DNA of 64,000 nucleotides from Thermogemmatispora carboxidivorans (GCF_000702505.1 NZ_JNIM01000001.1:5060327-5124326); one strand, 5' to 3'. Counted from the first letter of the stretch, positions 16,585-26,276 are shown. Numbers and translations are program-made. The notes: generated by a model not told the origin, from the letters alone.

Positions 16585-17958
16585 ATGTCAGGTCTATCGA
16601 CCGGTTGGAAGAGTGAGAGACCATCGTTACACGGAACAGGCCGCACCTTGCGTCATGGCGAATACCGCATTGAAGGAGCCTTGAGCTATGGAGGAGCTGG
16701 GCGCCTTTTCCTGGCGTCACACGTGACGCTGGACACGCCGCTGGCCCTCAAGCAGCTGCCAGGCGACCGGCCATTGCCGGAGAGCGTTGCCGAGGAGCTG
16801 GATCTTGCCCTGACTCATCGGCAGAAGAGGGCGCCGTTGACTCGGGGGCAGGAGGACTTCCCCCTCAGCGGTGGCACACACACCGATCGCTTTGTGCGTG
16901 AAGCGCTCCTGTTGGTGCGCCTGCGTCACTCGGCCATACCGGTGCTCTATGATTACTTCTTCGAAGATGGCTACTGGTACCTTGTCCTGGAATACTGTGC
17001 AGGGCCAACGCTGGCCAGTTATCTGCGTCAGCAAGGGGCGCTGCCACCCCTGGAGGCGCTCAGCTATGCCATGCAGATCTGCGATCTCCTCGACTATCTG
17101 CACTCCCAGACGCCTCCAGTGATCTACCGCGGCCTGCGCCCTGCCAGTGTAATTCTGACCTCGGGCGGGCGACTGGTCTTTTTTGACCTTGGGTGTGCCT
17201 GCTATCTGCGCAACGGCCAGCTCTACGCCGACTTCGAGCCGGGCATTCCTGGCTACGCTGCACCCGAGCAGTCTCAACGCGGTGGTCAGTGCGACGAGCG
17301 ATCAGATCTCTTTAGCCTGGGCGTCCTGCTCCACGAGATGGTCACCGGCCAGAACCCGCTTGGCAAAAACGGGCGCCTGGAGCCGGTGGCACGTCTCAAC
17401 CCTGGCCTCTCGCCGGCGCTGAGCGCCCTGATTACCATCGCCACGCGGGCGGACCCGCTCTATCGCTTCCAGTCAGCACGAGCCTTCTTTCACGCGCTCG
17501 AACGGATCGTCTCCCTGGAAGAGCGTCGGGCCTATCAGCGGCTGATGCGCCTGCACCTCAGCCGCAGCTCCAGCGCTGCCGGCTCCAGTCCGGCCTCGAC
17601 CGCGGGGGTCGCTGCCGCGGCCATCACGCTGAAAGCGCTGGCCCCCGCTGATACCCAGTCAACTCTCCCAACCTGCTCGCCCGAAGAGTTCGCCGCCGAG
17701 CCAACGATGGCGATCCCCGCCGAGCAGTTCAAAGCCGCTGCCTCCCCGTCCGAGCAGACTGCCCAGATGCCAGCCGTTCTTCCCCAGACCCAGGAGCGTT
17801 CTCTTCGTCCTTCGCAGCAGTTCAAGCGCCGCCATCGGCGGCTTGTTTTTTTCCTCGTCTTACTCGTGCTCCTGCTGCTGGGTATCTTCGGCCTGAGCCT
17901 CTATCTGCTCAGCCAGCTTCAGGATGCTCCTTTCTGGCTGGGGGTCAGGATCTCGTAG
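16585..17958 (+). CDS. Membrane-anchored Ser/Thr pseudokinase
   Basis: A 457-residue protein with a bacterial Pkn2-type kinase fold. The Gly-rich loop is ALSYGGAGRLFLA, the ATP-binding Lys is Lys56 (LALKQL), the Mg-binding Asp is Asp201 (FFDLG), and the activation segment ends GYAAPEQ. The catalytic loop HRDLKPxN is changed to YRGLRPAS at residues 181-188, so the catalytic Asp is Gly183 and the Mg-binding Asn is Ser188. Phosphotransfer is therefore unlikely, while ATP binding may persist. A Pro/Ala linker leads to one C-terminal membrane helix with almost nothing outside. The start at 16585 has an AGAAGGG site and gives the expected N-terminus. Confidence 0.85.
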   Translation: MSGLSTGWKSERPSLHGTGRTLRHGEYRIEGALSYGGAGRLFLASHVTLDTPLALKQLPGDRPLPESVAEELDLALTHRQKRAPLTRGQEDFPLSGGTHTDRFVREALLLVRLRHSAIPVLYDYFFEDGYWYLVLEYCAGPTLASYLRQQGALPPLEALSYAMQICDLLDYLHSQTPPVIYRGLRPASVILTSGGRLVFFDLGCACYLRNGQLYADFEPGIPGYAAPEQSQRGGQCDERSDLFSLGVLLHEMVTGQNPLGKNGRLEPVARLNPGLSPALSALITIATRADPLYRFQSARAFFHALERIVSLEERRAYQRLMRLHLSRSSSAAGSSPASTAGVAAAAITLKALAPADTQSTLPTCSPEEFAAEPTMAIPAEQFKAAASPSEQTAQMPAVLPQTQERSLRPSQQFKRRHRRLVFFLVLLVLLLLGIFGLSLYLLSQLQDAPFWLGVRIS

Positions 17959-19244
17959 ATCAGCGGGCCGCTGCTGACCGGGGCCTCGCTCCAGCGATAA
18001 CAGGCAAGCAGCTCGTGACGAATGGCGGCGCACTCCTCCTCACTGCGTGCGTGAATCTCGACGAGTGGATCGCCTGTTTGGAGATAGTCGCCGACCTTGG
18101 CCTGGAGCAGCAGCCCGGTCCGGTGATCGATGGGATCGCCTTTCTTGAAGCGGCCCGCACCCAGGCGCATGGCCGTCAAACCCAGGCGCTCAGCGTGGAT
18201 GCCAGCAATATAGCCGCTGCGTGGGGCAGTGAGCATGCTCATCACCGGCGCTCGCGGCAGACGCTCTGGCTGCTCTATCTGCCGCGGGTCGCCCCCCTGA
18301 GCCTGGCAGACCTCAGCGAGCTTGGCCAGAGCGCGCCCGCTCTTGATCGCCTCCTGCACCTGTCGCCCGGCCTCCTCGCGTGTGGATGCGGCACCGGTCA
18401 TAACGAGCAGCTCGGCGGCCTCGTGATGGCAGAGCTGGCTGACATCCTCCGGCCCCTCACCACGCAGAATGGCAATGGCCTCGGCCACTTCCAGGGCATT
18501 GCCAACGGCTCGCCCCAGCGGCTGCTCCATCGCTGTGACTGCGGCCTCTGTATAGAGACCAGCACGCTGCCCAATCTCTACCATGATACGCGCCAGCTCG
18601 TGGGCCTCCTCGCGTGTCTTCATGAAGGCGCCCGCCCCGACTTTGACATCCAGCAGCAGATGGGAGGCTCCCACGGCCAGTTTCTTGCTCATAATGCTGG
18701 CCGCGATCAGAGGAATGCTATCGACTGTCGCCGTGACATCGCGCAGCGCATACATCTTGCCGTCAGCTGGCGCCAGCTCTGCCGATTGGCCCGCGAGGAC
18801 CAGGCCATGCTCCTGCAAGATGCTCAGAAATTCTTCGCGGGTCAGGGCTGCGCGCAGTCCACGAATGGACTCCAGTTTGTCAACGGTGCCCCCTGTATGA
18901 CCCAGGCCACGCCCGGTCATTTTGGCTACTGCCACGCCACAGGCGGCTACCAGGGGCGCCACCGCCAGGGTGACCTTGTCTCCCACTCCGCCCGTGCTAT
19001 GCTTGTCTACAACCGGCCTCAGCCGCTCGCGCACACGCAGCTGTTCGCCTGAGCGGGCCATTGCCAGCGTCAGATCGCTCGTCTCGCGGTCATCCATCCC
19101 CCGCCAGCAAACCGCCATCAACCAGGCCGCCATCTGGTAGTCCGGGACCTGCTCGTGCGTGTACTGCTCGACTAACCAGTCGATCTCTTCGGTGGTGAGC
19201 GCCTCCCCGTTTCGCTTCTTCCTGATAATTTCAACGGCTTGCAT
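17919..19244 (-). CDS. pdp: Pyrimidine-nucleoside (thymidine) phosphorylase
   Basis: A 441-residue protein matching the thymidine/pyrimidine-nucleoside phosphorylase family throughout. It has the phosphate-binding VVDKHSTGGVGDKVTL, the signature GRGLGHTGGTVDKLES, the KMYALRDVTATVDSI block and SKKLAVGASHLLLDVK. The enzyme splits pyrimidine nucleosides with phosphate to give the base and (deoxy)ribose-1-phosphate for salvage. The frame continues upstream to 19325, but the ATG at 19244 (MQAVEIIRKK) matches the family N-terminus. It follows the zinc-ribbon gene by 37 bases. Its 3' end overlaps the converging pseudokinase gene by 40 bp. Confidence 0.94.
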   Translation of the reverse strand: MQAVEIIRKKRNGEALTTEEIDWLVEQYTHEQVPDYQMAAWLMAVCWRGMDDRETSDLTLAMARSGEQLRVRERLRPVVDKHSTGGVGDKVTLAVAPLVAACGVAVAKMTGRGLGHTGGTVDKLESIRGLRAALTREEFLSILQEHGLVLAGQSAELAPADGKMYALRDVTATVDSIPLIAASIMSKKLAVGASHLLLDVKVGAGAFMKTREEAHELARIMVEIGQRAGLYTEAAVTAMEQPLGRAVGNALEVAEAIAILRGEGPEDVSQLCHHEAAELLVMTGAASTREEAGRQVQEAIKSGRALAKLAEVCQAQGGDPRQIEQPERLPRAPVMSMLTAPRSGYIAGIHAERLGLTAMRLGAGRFKKGDPIDHRTGLLLQAKVGDYLQTGDPLVEIHARSEEECAAIRHELLACYRWSEAPVSSGPLIYEILTPSQKGAS

Positions 19245-19281
19245 GCTGCTTTGCTCTTCCTTCACCCTGTAATGTGTCCGC

Positions 19282-19938
19282 CTAAGAGCGTAGCTGCTCC
19301 GCGGGCCATTCCTCAGTGAGCACAATGCGCACCGAGTTCACCTCGAAACCCCGATGGGTCTCGATCAGATAGCGTCTGATGAGCTGCCCCCCCAGGCGGA
19401 CCCGCCGGTCAAAGGTGAGTCGCCCATTGTTGAAAGCAAAGCGCAGATCGCTCTCTTCGCAGAAGCCGCGGATAATCATGCTATCGTAGCGCTCGTCATC
19501 ATGCTCAGAGAGGGCCTTGTAGAGCGTGGCAACCTGCTGCCAGGCGGGACAAGGGGGATAAATGATCTCGACAACCTTTTTGTTGCCGGCCTCTAGCCTG
19601 TTGCTTCCCACGGTGTAAGTAAGCGCCGTTGCTGTTGCCAGCTCTTGCAGCTGCGCCAGTGTCCTGGGTGGAAAGCCCTCCGGCGGACCAGGAGAGGCCA
19701 CCGCCTCCCCCAGCGGGGCCGCGGCTGCGGCTACGGGCTGAGCTGTGGCTTCAACAACGCCAGGACCTGGCAGGCGACCCCGCTGACCCCGCACCGCTGG
19801 CGATGGCGGAACGGCTGGCGGCACTACTGGGGGGCGCGTCGACAGGAGTGGCTGCTGCACCGCGCCGATGGCTCTCCCACAGCGCGGGCAATAGCGTGTT
19901 GCATCCGTGTTGACCTGACCACAATAGGGGCAACGCAT
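19282..19938 (-). CDS. Zinc-ribbon protein of unknown function
   Basis: A 218-residue soluble protein. The N-terminus is a two-Cys-pair zinc ribbon (Cys3, Cys6, Cys17, Cys20: CPYCG and CPRCG). A Pro/Ala-rich linker of about 60 residues follows. The C-terminal 115 residues form a mixed alpha/beta domain with FRDLRFAFNN-like and RVRLGGQLIRRYLIETHRG segments that was not recognised. It precedes the nucleoside phosphorylase gene and probably shares its transcript. A GGGAGGGAG ribosome site precedes the ATG. Confidence 0.75.
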   Translation of the reverse strand: MRCPYCGQVNTDATRYCPRCGRAIGAVQQPLLSTRPPVVPPAVPPSPAVRGQRGRLPGPGVVEATAQPVAAAAAPLGEAVASPGPPEGFPPRTLAQLQELATATALTYTVGSNRLEAGNKKVVEIIYPPCPAWQQVATLYKALSEHDDERYDSMIIRGFCEESDLRFAFNNGRLTFDRRVRLGGQLIRRYLIETHRGFEVNSVRIVLTEEWPAEQLRS

Positions 19939-20000
19939 AGTTTTCTCCCTCCCTCTGCTCCTTCAGAGTGGTCGGCTCTTGACCAGCAATCAGCCAGTTC

Positions 20001-20009
20001 AGTATATCA
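20001..20009 (-). promoter_or_regulatory. Extended -10 promoter of the zinc-ribbon/pdp operon
   Basis: The minus strand reads TGATATACT, an extended -10 element, about 60 bp before the zinc-ribbon ATG. The rest of the 370-bp divergent region (19939-20308) holds a weak plus-strand candidate, TATACT at 20160-20165, with no well-spaced -35. Confidence 0.45.
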
Positions 20010-20308
20010 CGCACGGCGGGATCGCTCCGCTCGCCCGGCCAGACCCCCTATCTTCGCCTCTGCGTTCCCAGCCGTGACTTTCGTCATAGGCATAAACGCA
20101 TGTATTGATGCCTTCTAAAATAGGTCGTTCGATCCTTCTTGGCCGGCCTGGCTGTCCTTTATACTACCTTTGCAATCAAGACCAGGCAAGAGCAACAGAG
20201 TGCGGGGGCGAATGCCAGCGGCAGCAACGCCGGAGAGAGATCCCAGTACTCAGACTTGCCACAAAGAGCTATCGTTGCCCTCATAGAGAGGAGAGGAGGG
20301 ATCAGGGA

Positions 20309-21142
20309 GTGACAGCAGAGCAAGAGCCACGTTCCAGCACTGAGAGCCAGAGCACATCTGTGGCGGCAACCAGGTCCGAGATCAGGAGCCTTGTCGAGGT
20401 GCGCAACCTCGTCAAGCGCTTCGGTAAGCTGGAGGCCGTCAAGGGCGTCTCCTTTAGTATCAAGGAAGGCGAGATCTTTGGTCTGCTCGGACCGAACGGG
20501 GCTGGCAAGAGCACGATCATTAATATCCTATGTGGTTACCTGCCACCAGACGAGGGCGAGGTCCTGGTCTGTGGCTACTCTATCAGACGAGAGACTCAGG
20601 CCGTCAAGCGCCTGCTAGGGGTGGTACCCCAGGAGATCGCTCTCTACCGCGATCTCAATGCCTTGGAGAACCTCGATTTCTTCGCCTCGCTCTACGGCGT
20701 GCCAGCCCACGAGCATCAGGCCCGAGCCGAGGAAGTGCTTCAATTTGTCGGCCTCTACGAGCGCCGTCAGGAGCCACTGAAGAACTTTTCTGGTGGGATG
20801 CTGCGTCGACTCAATTTCGCTGTGGCTCTGATGCATCGCCCGCGGGTCTTGCTGCTGGATGAGCCAACCGTCGGCGTTGATCCTCAGTCGCGCGAGCACA
20901 TCTTCGAGAACATTGAAAAGCTGGCCGCCAGCGGCACTACTGTCCTCTATACTACCCACTATATGGAGGAGGCCGAGCGACTCTGTCAGCGCATCGCCAT
21001 CATGGATGAGGGGCGCATCATCGCATCGGGGACGCTGGAGCAGCTTCTGGCTATGCGCGATCAGACACGCACCGTCTATCGTCCCCACGGACTACAGGAA
21101 CTGTTCATCCAGTTGACCGGCAAAACCTTGCGCGATCTCTAG
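20309..21142 (+). CDS. ABC-2 exporter ATP-binding protein
   Basis: A 277-residue ABC ATPase with Walker [11 protein letters not shown]-loop VVPQE, signature FSGGMLRRL, Walker [12 protein letters not shown] and the switch His in TTHYMEEAE. It resembles ATPases of drug or lipid ABC-2 exporters (CcmA/DrrA group). The frame is open much further upstream, but the GTG at 20309 behind GGAGGG places the N-terminus just before the first beta strand and is preferred. It is followed after 92 bases by its permease. Confidence 0.9.
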   Translation: MTAEQEPRSSTESQSTSVAATRSEIRSLVEVRNLVKRFGKLEAVKGVSFSIKEGEIFGLLGPNGAGKSTIINILCGYLPPDEGEVLVCGYSIRRETQAVKRLLGVVPQEIALYRDLNALENLDFFASLYGVPAHEHQARAEEVLQFVGLYERRQEPLKNFSGGMLRRLNFAVALMHRPRVLLLDEPTVGVDPQSREHIFENIEKLAASGTTVLYTTHYMEEAERLCQRIAIMDEGRIIASGTLEQLLAMRDQTRTVYRPHGLQELFIQLTGKTLRDL

Positions 21143-21234
21143 CCCGGTCGACCCGGCCTTGCCCAGGACGGCGCTCTCCTGAGTGAGAGGCGCCTTCCTC
21201 AGACATGCGACCAGATTAGGAGGATGGAGCGGCT

Positions 21235-22506
21235 ATGCGAGCCATGTTCTCAATTATGAAAAAAGACTGCTTACAAATGATGAAAGACCGATGGTCCTTC
21301 ATCTGGATGCTGCTGGTTCCACTGGTACTCGTTGCGACGGTCGGCTTCGCCCTCAGCGGTGTCTACGGAGCCGGCCAGAACACTATCACGATCCAGGTGG
21401 CAGTCAGCGACCAGGACCACGGTCTGGTTGGTCAGACGGTTTTGAAGGCCCTGGACCAGCATAGTCAGCAGCTCACAATCCAATTGACACGCTATGACGA
21501 CGCCGCTGGCGTCAAAAAAGCTGTCGCCGACGGACAGGGCGCCGTGACCGGCGTGGTCGTTCCAGCGGGCACGACGGCCAAACTGCAACAGGCAGCCGCA
21601 CGCGCTGAGCCAACGCAGAACCTGGTCCAGATCTATACCATTCCGAGCAGCAACGACCCAAGCAGCGCTATCGTGCAGAACCTGGTCACGAGCGCCGTCG
21701 GGCAGCTCGCCACAGCTACCTTTGCTGGTAGCGCCGCCATCCAGGAGGTTGAACGCATCTGTCAGCAGCCCGGCAATCATTGCGCGCCGGGCAGCGTTAA
21801 CCCGCAGAGCATCGCCAGCAACGTGGGCGCAGCCAGCTTCCAGGAGTTGCCCGCTGCCCAGGTGACCAGCCTCCACGCCGGCAATGTGCCGCCCCAGGTC
21901 AACGTTTTCGACGTGGCCTTGCCCGGTTACGCCATTCTTTTCGCCCTCTTCGGCCTGCAGTCGGTAGCGGGCAGCATTCTGGAGGAGCGCGAGAGCGGGA
22001 CCTTGCGCCGCCTGCTGATCGCACCGGTGCAGCGCTATGCTCTGCTCGGCGGCAAGCTGCTCACACAGTTCCTGGTGACCATGTTACAGCTTCTTATTCT
22101 CTTCGCGATCGGTAGCTTCGCCTTCAAGCTGCACGTCAGTAACTGGCCTGGGGTGATCATCCTGCTGGTGGTTTCCAGCTTCGCCATGACCGGCTTCGGC
22201 ATCCTGCTGGTCTCGCTGGTGCGAACGCGCCGCCAGCTCGCCCCGGTGCTGACTATCGTCACCCTGACAACCTCGGCCATCGGCGGGGCCTGGTGGCCAC
22301 TCTGGCTAGAGCCACAATGGCTGCAGGCCGTGGCTCACGTGGGTATTGTGGCCTGGGCAATGGAGGCGCTCAACGGCCTGATGATCAGCGGGCGCACGCT
22401 GGCCGAGGTGCTGCCGAATATCATCGCTTTGATCATCTACGGTCTTCTCTGCTTCGCTCTCGGCCTGGTCCTCTTCCGCTTCCAACCAAGAACAGCCAGC
22501 GCCTGA
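21235..22506 (+). CDS. ABC-2 type exporter permease
   Basis: A 423-residue permease. One membrane segment near the N-terminus (about residues 20-42) is followed by about 180 residues outside the membrane, then five or six helices. This is the ABC2_membrane_3 (YhfN/DrrB-like) layout. The export-type coupling helix is in LEERESGTLRRLLIAP. It works with the preceding ATPase; the substrate is not evident. A GGAGGATGGAG ribosome region precedes the ATG. Confidence 0.88.
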   Translation: MRAMFSIMKKDCLQMMKDRWSFIWMLLVPLVLVATVGFALSGVYGAGQNTITIQVAVSDQDHGLVGQTVLKALDQHSQQLTIQLTRYDDAAGVKKAVADGQGAVTGVVVPAGTTAKLQQAAARAEPTQNLVQIYTIPSSNDPSSAIVQNLVTSAVGQLATATFAGSAAIQEVERICQQPGNHCAPGSVNPQSIASNVGAASFQELPAAQVTSLHAGNVPPQVNVFDVALPGYAILFALFGLQSVAGSILEERESGTLRRLLIAPVQRYALLGGKLLTQFLVTMLQLLILFAIGSFAFKLHVSNWPGVIILLVVSSFAMTGFGILLVSLVRTRRQLAPVLTIVTLTTSAIGGAWWPLWLEPQWLQAVAHVGIVAWAMEALNGLMISGRTLAEVLPNIIALIIYGLLCFALGLVLFRFQPRTASA

Positions 22507-22519
22507 CCTTCCGCCAGCA

Positions 22520-22548
22520 GGAGGCAAGCAGCCCATTGCCTTGCCTCC
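22520..22548 (+). terminator. Hairpin after the ABC exporter pair
   Basis: Perfect 9-bp arms GGAGGCAAG (22520-22528) and CTTGCCTCC (22540-22548) lie 14 bp past the permease stop. There is no T tract. Confidence 0.5.
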
Positions 22549-22699
22549 CTTCCAGGCAACAGTAGCAGGCCCAGGAACGATCTGGCATGGTGAGCTGCCC
22601 CAGTCCCTCCCTGGACCTGCCACTTTCGACTTCAGCCAATGCAACCGACTCGCTCTATAGAGCGTACCAGCGCTGCCGCCAGGAGCATGAGCGTGCGCT

Positions 22700-23353
22700 T
22701 CAACAGGTCAGTTTGGCTCGGGCCTCTTGCTTCAAGAGCAGCTCAAAGAAGCGATCCAGGCGTTGTAAAAAGAGCTGTAACGTCTCATTATTGTCACAGA
22801 TTTCTATAGTCTGATGCAAAGGAAAATCCTTTTTCATCAGGGGGAGCTGCTCGACGAAGCCATCATCGTGGTAATAGTTGCGGAGAATCTGCTCTGAGAC
22901 GAGCTGGCAACCAGTCTGGCAGTAGCGTTGGCGCACGCGCTGAATGGCAGTCTCTACATCGATGCGAAAGTAGAGCAGCCGGGCATTGCGCAGAAATTTG
23001 GGGCTGAACAGGCGGAGGGCATGGAGATAATCGTCACGTGCAAATTCAAGCATGGCCAGGCCGTTGTCAGGATAGCGGGAGAGATGCCGCTCGACGCGAG
23101 CTTCAGCCTCAAGGAGGACCTCATCCATGACGCTGAAGTCCAGCACATCGAAGCCACAGTAGCGACCATTCACGATCAATGGCCGAAAACGACGCTGTTC
23201 TGCATCGGCCTGACATTTCTCCTCTAACAGGTCGTAGTCGTCGACATGCGTGGCCCGCAGGCCAGCCACAGCAGCACGCCGAAGGAAATGGTGAGCTGCC
23301 GTCGTCTTGCCACTTCCCGGCCTCCCGAGGAGTAATACAGTGAGCGCCATCAT
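22700..23353 (-). CDS. P-loop nucleotide/zeta-like kinase of unknown substrate
   Basis: A 217-residue P-loop protein. Walker A is LLLGRPGSGKTTAAHHF at the N-terminus, followed by a ThrHisValAspAspTyrAsp segment that resembles the substrate-binding part of small-molecule and zeta-type kinases. A lid-like region rich in Arg and His (about residues 130-160) follows. No antitoxin gene is adjacent. It could phosphorylate a nucleotide, a sugar or another small molecule. The start has an AAGGAG site. Confidence 0.7.
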   Translation of the reverse strand: MMALTVLLLGRPGSGKTTAAHHFLRRAAVAGLRATHVDDYDLLEEKCQADAEQRRFRPLIVNGRYCGFDVLDFSVMDEVLLEAEARVERHLSRYPDNGLAMLEFARDDYLHALRLFSPKFLRNARLLYFRIDVETAIQRVRQRYCQTGCQLVSEQILRNYYHDDGFVEQLPLMKKDFPLHQTIEICDNNETLQLFLQRLDRFFELLLKQEARAKLTC

Positions 23354-23718
23354 ACCAACTCCTTTCCAACCTCACGGGTTCCCGCGCCCCCTTCAGCAGT
23401 CGTCTTGTATAACGAAGTGGAGGATCAAGCACGGGCTTCTTGTGTTACAGCCTCTGCCTTTAAATAACACTTTCACATGAATATAACGTCTCAGGGAGAG
23501 AACTTTTCGCCGTCAGGCCCCGCAGGAAGCGATTGCGGTACCGTTGTCAGAGCGGAAGGCCAAAAAATTCGTTCGGGAAGAGGGAGAGAGAGGGGCTGGT
23601 GGCGACGCAGGGCTGCAGAGGGAGAGGAAGAGGGGCAAAGGAGAAGGCGGGCAAGCTTGGATGAGGCAGCCTGGCCCGCCCGTTGCGTCGTCGGGGACAG
23701 GTAGAGGAGATGGCCAGC
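23354..23718. other. Gene-free stretch between P-loop kinase and MerR-GGDEF genes
   Basis: No gene is supported in this 365 bp. A GA-rich run (23570-23660) is purine-biased. No clear promoter with normal spacing was found for the P-loop kinase gene. Confidence 0.4.
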
Positions 23719-25956
23719 TCACGAGTCGCTGGGGGATTCAAGTCGAATAAAGCGCCGGACGTGGGGGCCACGGTCCTCGGCCTGGGGGTCCCAGCTGATC
23801 ACGCAATTGCCGCCTTCCTCCTGTCCCAGGCTGAGCGCTTGATCAAGGTCGCCGACAATCAGGCTGCGCACCTCAGCCAGGGTCGAGGTGGGGGCTGAAG
23901 CATAGCGCAGCAGCAGTTCGATCAGTTTCGTCCGTAGATAGAGCGTCACCCCGAGGCGCACGCTCACATCCGACAGCTCCACGCTGGTCTCGGGTGGCTC
24001 CAACTGCCAGACCGACTGCTGCAGAAGCTCTACGCGATAAGGGCGCCGCAGAGCCTGGCGCAGCGTTTGAGCAATCTGCCGCGCCCGTTCTAGCGAAAGA
24101 TTCTTGAGGAGCAGATAGAAGCGTCCACCATAGATATGGTAGAGACGGCAATCGACGAGCTGACGCTGAATGCGCTGGCCAATGGCCTGAGTCAGATTGC
24201 GTAGTGCCAGCTCGCCATAGCGACGGACTATCTGGGTCTGATTGTCAATATCAAGGGCAATAATCGACAGGGTCTCCAGTTCGCCCACCTCGCGCAGCGG
24301 AAAGAGATAGAGCAGCTCCGTGGGTCCAGCGTCCGCCACAGTCGGCGTTCTCATTGAGGCATGAGCGGACGAGTGCTCTTCCTGCCGCTCCTGACCCACA
24401 TCCGACCCAGTCCTTACGGCCTCATTGCCAGCCAGAGTAGTTTGTTGCTGTAAATGAGCGAGTAATGCTTCGAGATCACGAATAAACTCGTTCTCCGAGA
24501 GGAAATTGATGAAGGAGCTATTGACGACCTCGGGCGCCTTCACCAGCTGCTCCAGGCCCTGCATGGCATCGAGCCTGGCCCGATAGAGCAAGAGCAGGTC
24601 CTCCACGATCAGGCCCATAAGGCGTAGCAAGCGGAGATCGTCTTCGGAAAAAGCTTCCTGGGTAAGGGCGAAGACATAGAGGACGCCGAGCGCCGCCCCA
24701 GACTGACAGCCAATGGGAATGGCCACAGCCGAGCCACCGCCCCCAAAGTGCTCGGGCCAGTGCGAGAGGCCCGCGCTGTCGCGGATAGCCAGGCGAGGAC
24801 GATAGAGGAGGTAGGGGCTGCGCAGAGCACGGAAATAGAGATAGCTCTCATTAGGGAAAATGCGCGATTGACCTGCACGATGCGGCGAATGACGACTGCA
24901 GGCCATGACTAACAAGACCTGCTGCCCCGGCGGGGCCGCTGGATCTTCAGGCATCATCAGGCAACAACAATGCCAGCGGTCAACACCCGCTGGCGTCTGT
25001 CCCCCCAAGGCAATAATCAGATCCATCAGGCCATTGAGCACGCTATCTGAGGGATCTATGCCCCTGGGAAAGGCGCGCGCAGGATAGAGCCAGTTGCGGA
25101 GATCGGGAGCGAAATACAGAGCCCACTGGCCGGCACAGGCATAAAGAGGAGCGAGCAGGCGGCGCACGGTCTGGACAACCGGGCGCTGCAGATTGAGAGA
25201 ATACATCTGGCGTGGAACGATCAGCAAGGTGGGATCGGCGGGCTGGGCCTCTCCCTCGGCCAGAAGGGGCTGAATGCGGAAATCGCTGGGGTATTCGAAA
25301 GCGGGAGCCGCTTCAAGAAAGAGGTGAAGGGTACGACCGTGGCTGAACCAGCCAATCAGGGACTCACCAAGCCGTGCCAGCTCCTCGGGCAGGCGCGGCT
25401 GCCAGAGCTGGCCACCGCCGGAAGCCTGACGCGGCAAAAGAATCGCCGCATGGCTGCGCGAGAGATCCTCACAGAGCAACAGCAAGGCGTGATGAAGAGC
25501 CTGGCTGGCAAAATAGCGCCAGAAGATCGCTCCCTCCACCTGGGCTACGCGCCGATCAAGCGGCAAAGGAGCGCTGGTCAGATGGCCGCCAGTCATACCA
25601 TGCCCCTCGCCATTGAAGCTGGCCGGCCCAAGCGAATGCCAGAGATCCGCAATGTTGAGAGGAATGGCTCCCGGCGGGTAACCAGCATTGATCAGATCAC
25701 GGATCACCGCCAGCTTCTCCAGCTCAGCGGGCGGATAGCGCCGCTGGCCGGTATTCGGGCGCGAGCGCAAAGGGCGCAGCAGACCACGCTCCTCCCAGTC
25801 GCGTAGCTGATTCTCCGTAAAATCGAAGAGCTGGGCGGCCTCTCCAATCGTCACCGTCAACTTCTCGCTGACGAGCTGGAGATAGCCGCGAATCCGCTCC
25901 CAGGTCTCCGGCTGCTGCAGATGCTTGCGAATGCTCTGGAGCACGCGATCATCCAT
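23719..25956 (-). CDS. MerR-type HTH, GAF and degenerate GGDEF regulator
   Basis: A 745-residue single-chain regulator. A MerR-like helix-turn-helix (about residues 30-105: TIGEAAQLFDFTENQLRDWE, then GQRRYPPAELEKL) is followed by a long middle region that includes a GAF-like domain ending SAVAIPIGCQSGAALGVLYV. A C-terminal domain has the GGDEF fold (LSIIALDIDNQTQIVRRYG). Its active-site loop reads YGGRF instead of GGDEF, so cyclase activity is doubtful. It may bind DNA in response to a small ligand. The start at 25956 has a GAGGAGG site. It is divergent from the sigma-like gene and has a perfect consensus promoter. Confidence 0.78.
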   Translation of the reverse strand: MDDRVLQSIRKHLQQPETWERIRGYLQLVSEKLTVTIGEAAQLFDFTENQLRDWEERGLLRPLRSRPNTGQRRYPPAELEKLAVIRDLINAGYPPGAIPLNIADLWHSLGPASFNGEGHGMTGGHLTSAPLPLDRRVAQVEGAIFWRYFASQALHHALLLLCEDLSRSHAAILLPRQASGGGQLWQPRLPEELARLGESLIGWFSHGRTLHLFLEAAPAFEYPSDFRIQPLLAEGEAQPADPTLLIVPRQMYSLNLQRPVVQTVRRLLAPLYACAGQWALYFAPDLRNWLYPARAFPRGIDPSDSVLNGLMDLIIALGGQTPAGVDRWHCCCLMMPEDPAAPPGQQVLLVMACSRHSPHRAGQSRIFPNESYLYFRALRSPYLLYRPRLAIRDSAGLSHWPEHFGGGGSAVAIPIGCQSGAALGVLYVFALTQEAFSEDDLRLLRLMGLIVEDLLLLYRARLDAMQGLEQLVKAPEVVNSSFINFLSENEFIRDLEALLAHLQQQTTLAGNEAVRTGSDVGQERQEEHSSAHASMRTPTVADAGPTELLYLFPLREVGELETLSIIALDIDNQTQIVRRYGELALRNLTQAIGQRIQRQLVDCRLYHIYGGRFYLLLKNLSLERARQIAQTLRQALRRPYRVELLQQSVWQLEPPETSVELSDVSVRLGVTLYLRTKLIELLLRYASAPTSTLAEVRSLIVGDLDQALSLGQEEGGNCVISWDPQAEDRGPHVRRFIRLESPSDS

Positions 25957-26219
25957 CCTGTCCTCCTCTTCTGTTTCACCAGGCAAAGCGTCCTTCCTTC
26001 TCCAACGACAACAAGCGAGTGAGCGAGCTTGCTGACTGGTTGGCCGGCTGGCTGACAGAAAAGTAGACCCGCCCGCTCACAAACGCTCACACTGACAACG
26101 GGATACGCGCGAGAGCAACCGCCCAGCACCCCCCTCCACTTACGACAATGCGCCGTGCAAGTGCTGCAAACGTTGTAACAATGACAAACATTCTACCGGC
26201 CCTATGCTCCCATGTCTCT

Positions 26220-26248
26220 ATTATAACGAAACCATAGCTCTATGTCAA
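26220..26248 (-). promoter_or_regulatory. Perfect consensus promoter for the MerR-GGDEF gene
   Basis: On the minus strand the -35 is TTGACA (26243-26248) and the -10 is TATAAT (26220-26225), with a 17-bp spacer. This exactly matches the sigma-70 consensus. The leader would be about 255 bases long. Confidence 0.8.
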
Positions 26249-26276
26249 CTTTTATGACCTTTCAGGAAGACTCCCC

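Noticed and set aside
18015-19052. 345-residue plus-strand frame opposite pdp
   Set aside because: It is antisense to the nucleoside phosphorylase, which matches its family from end to end.
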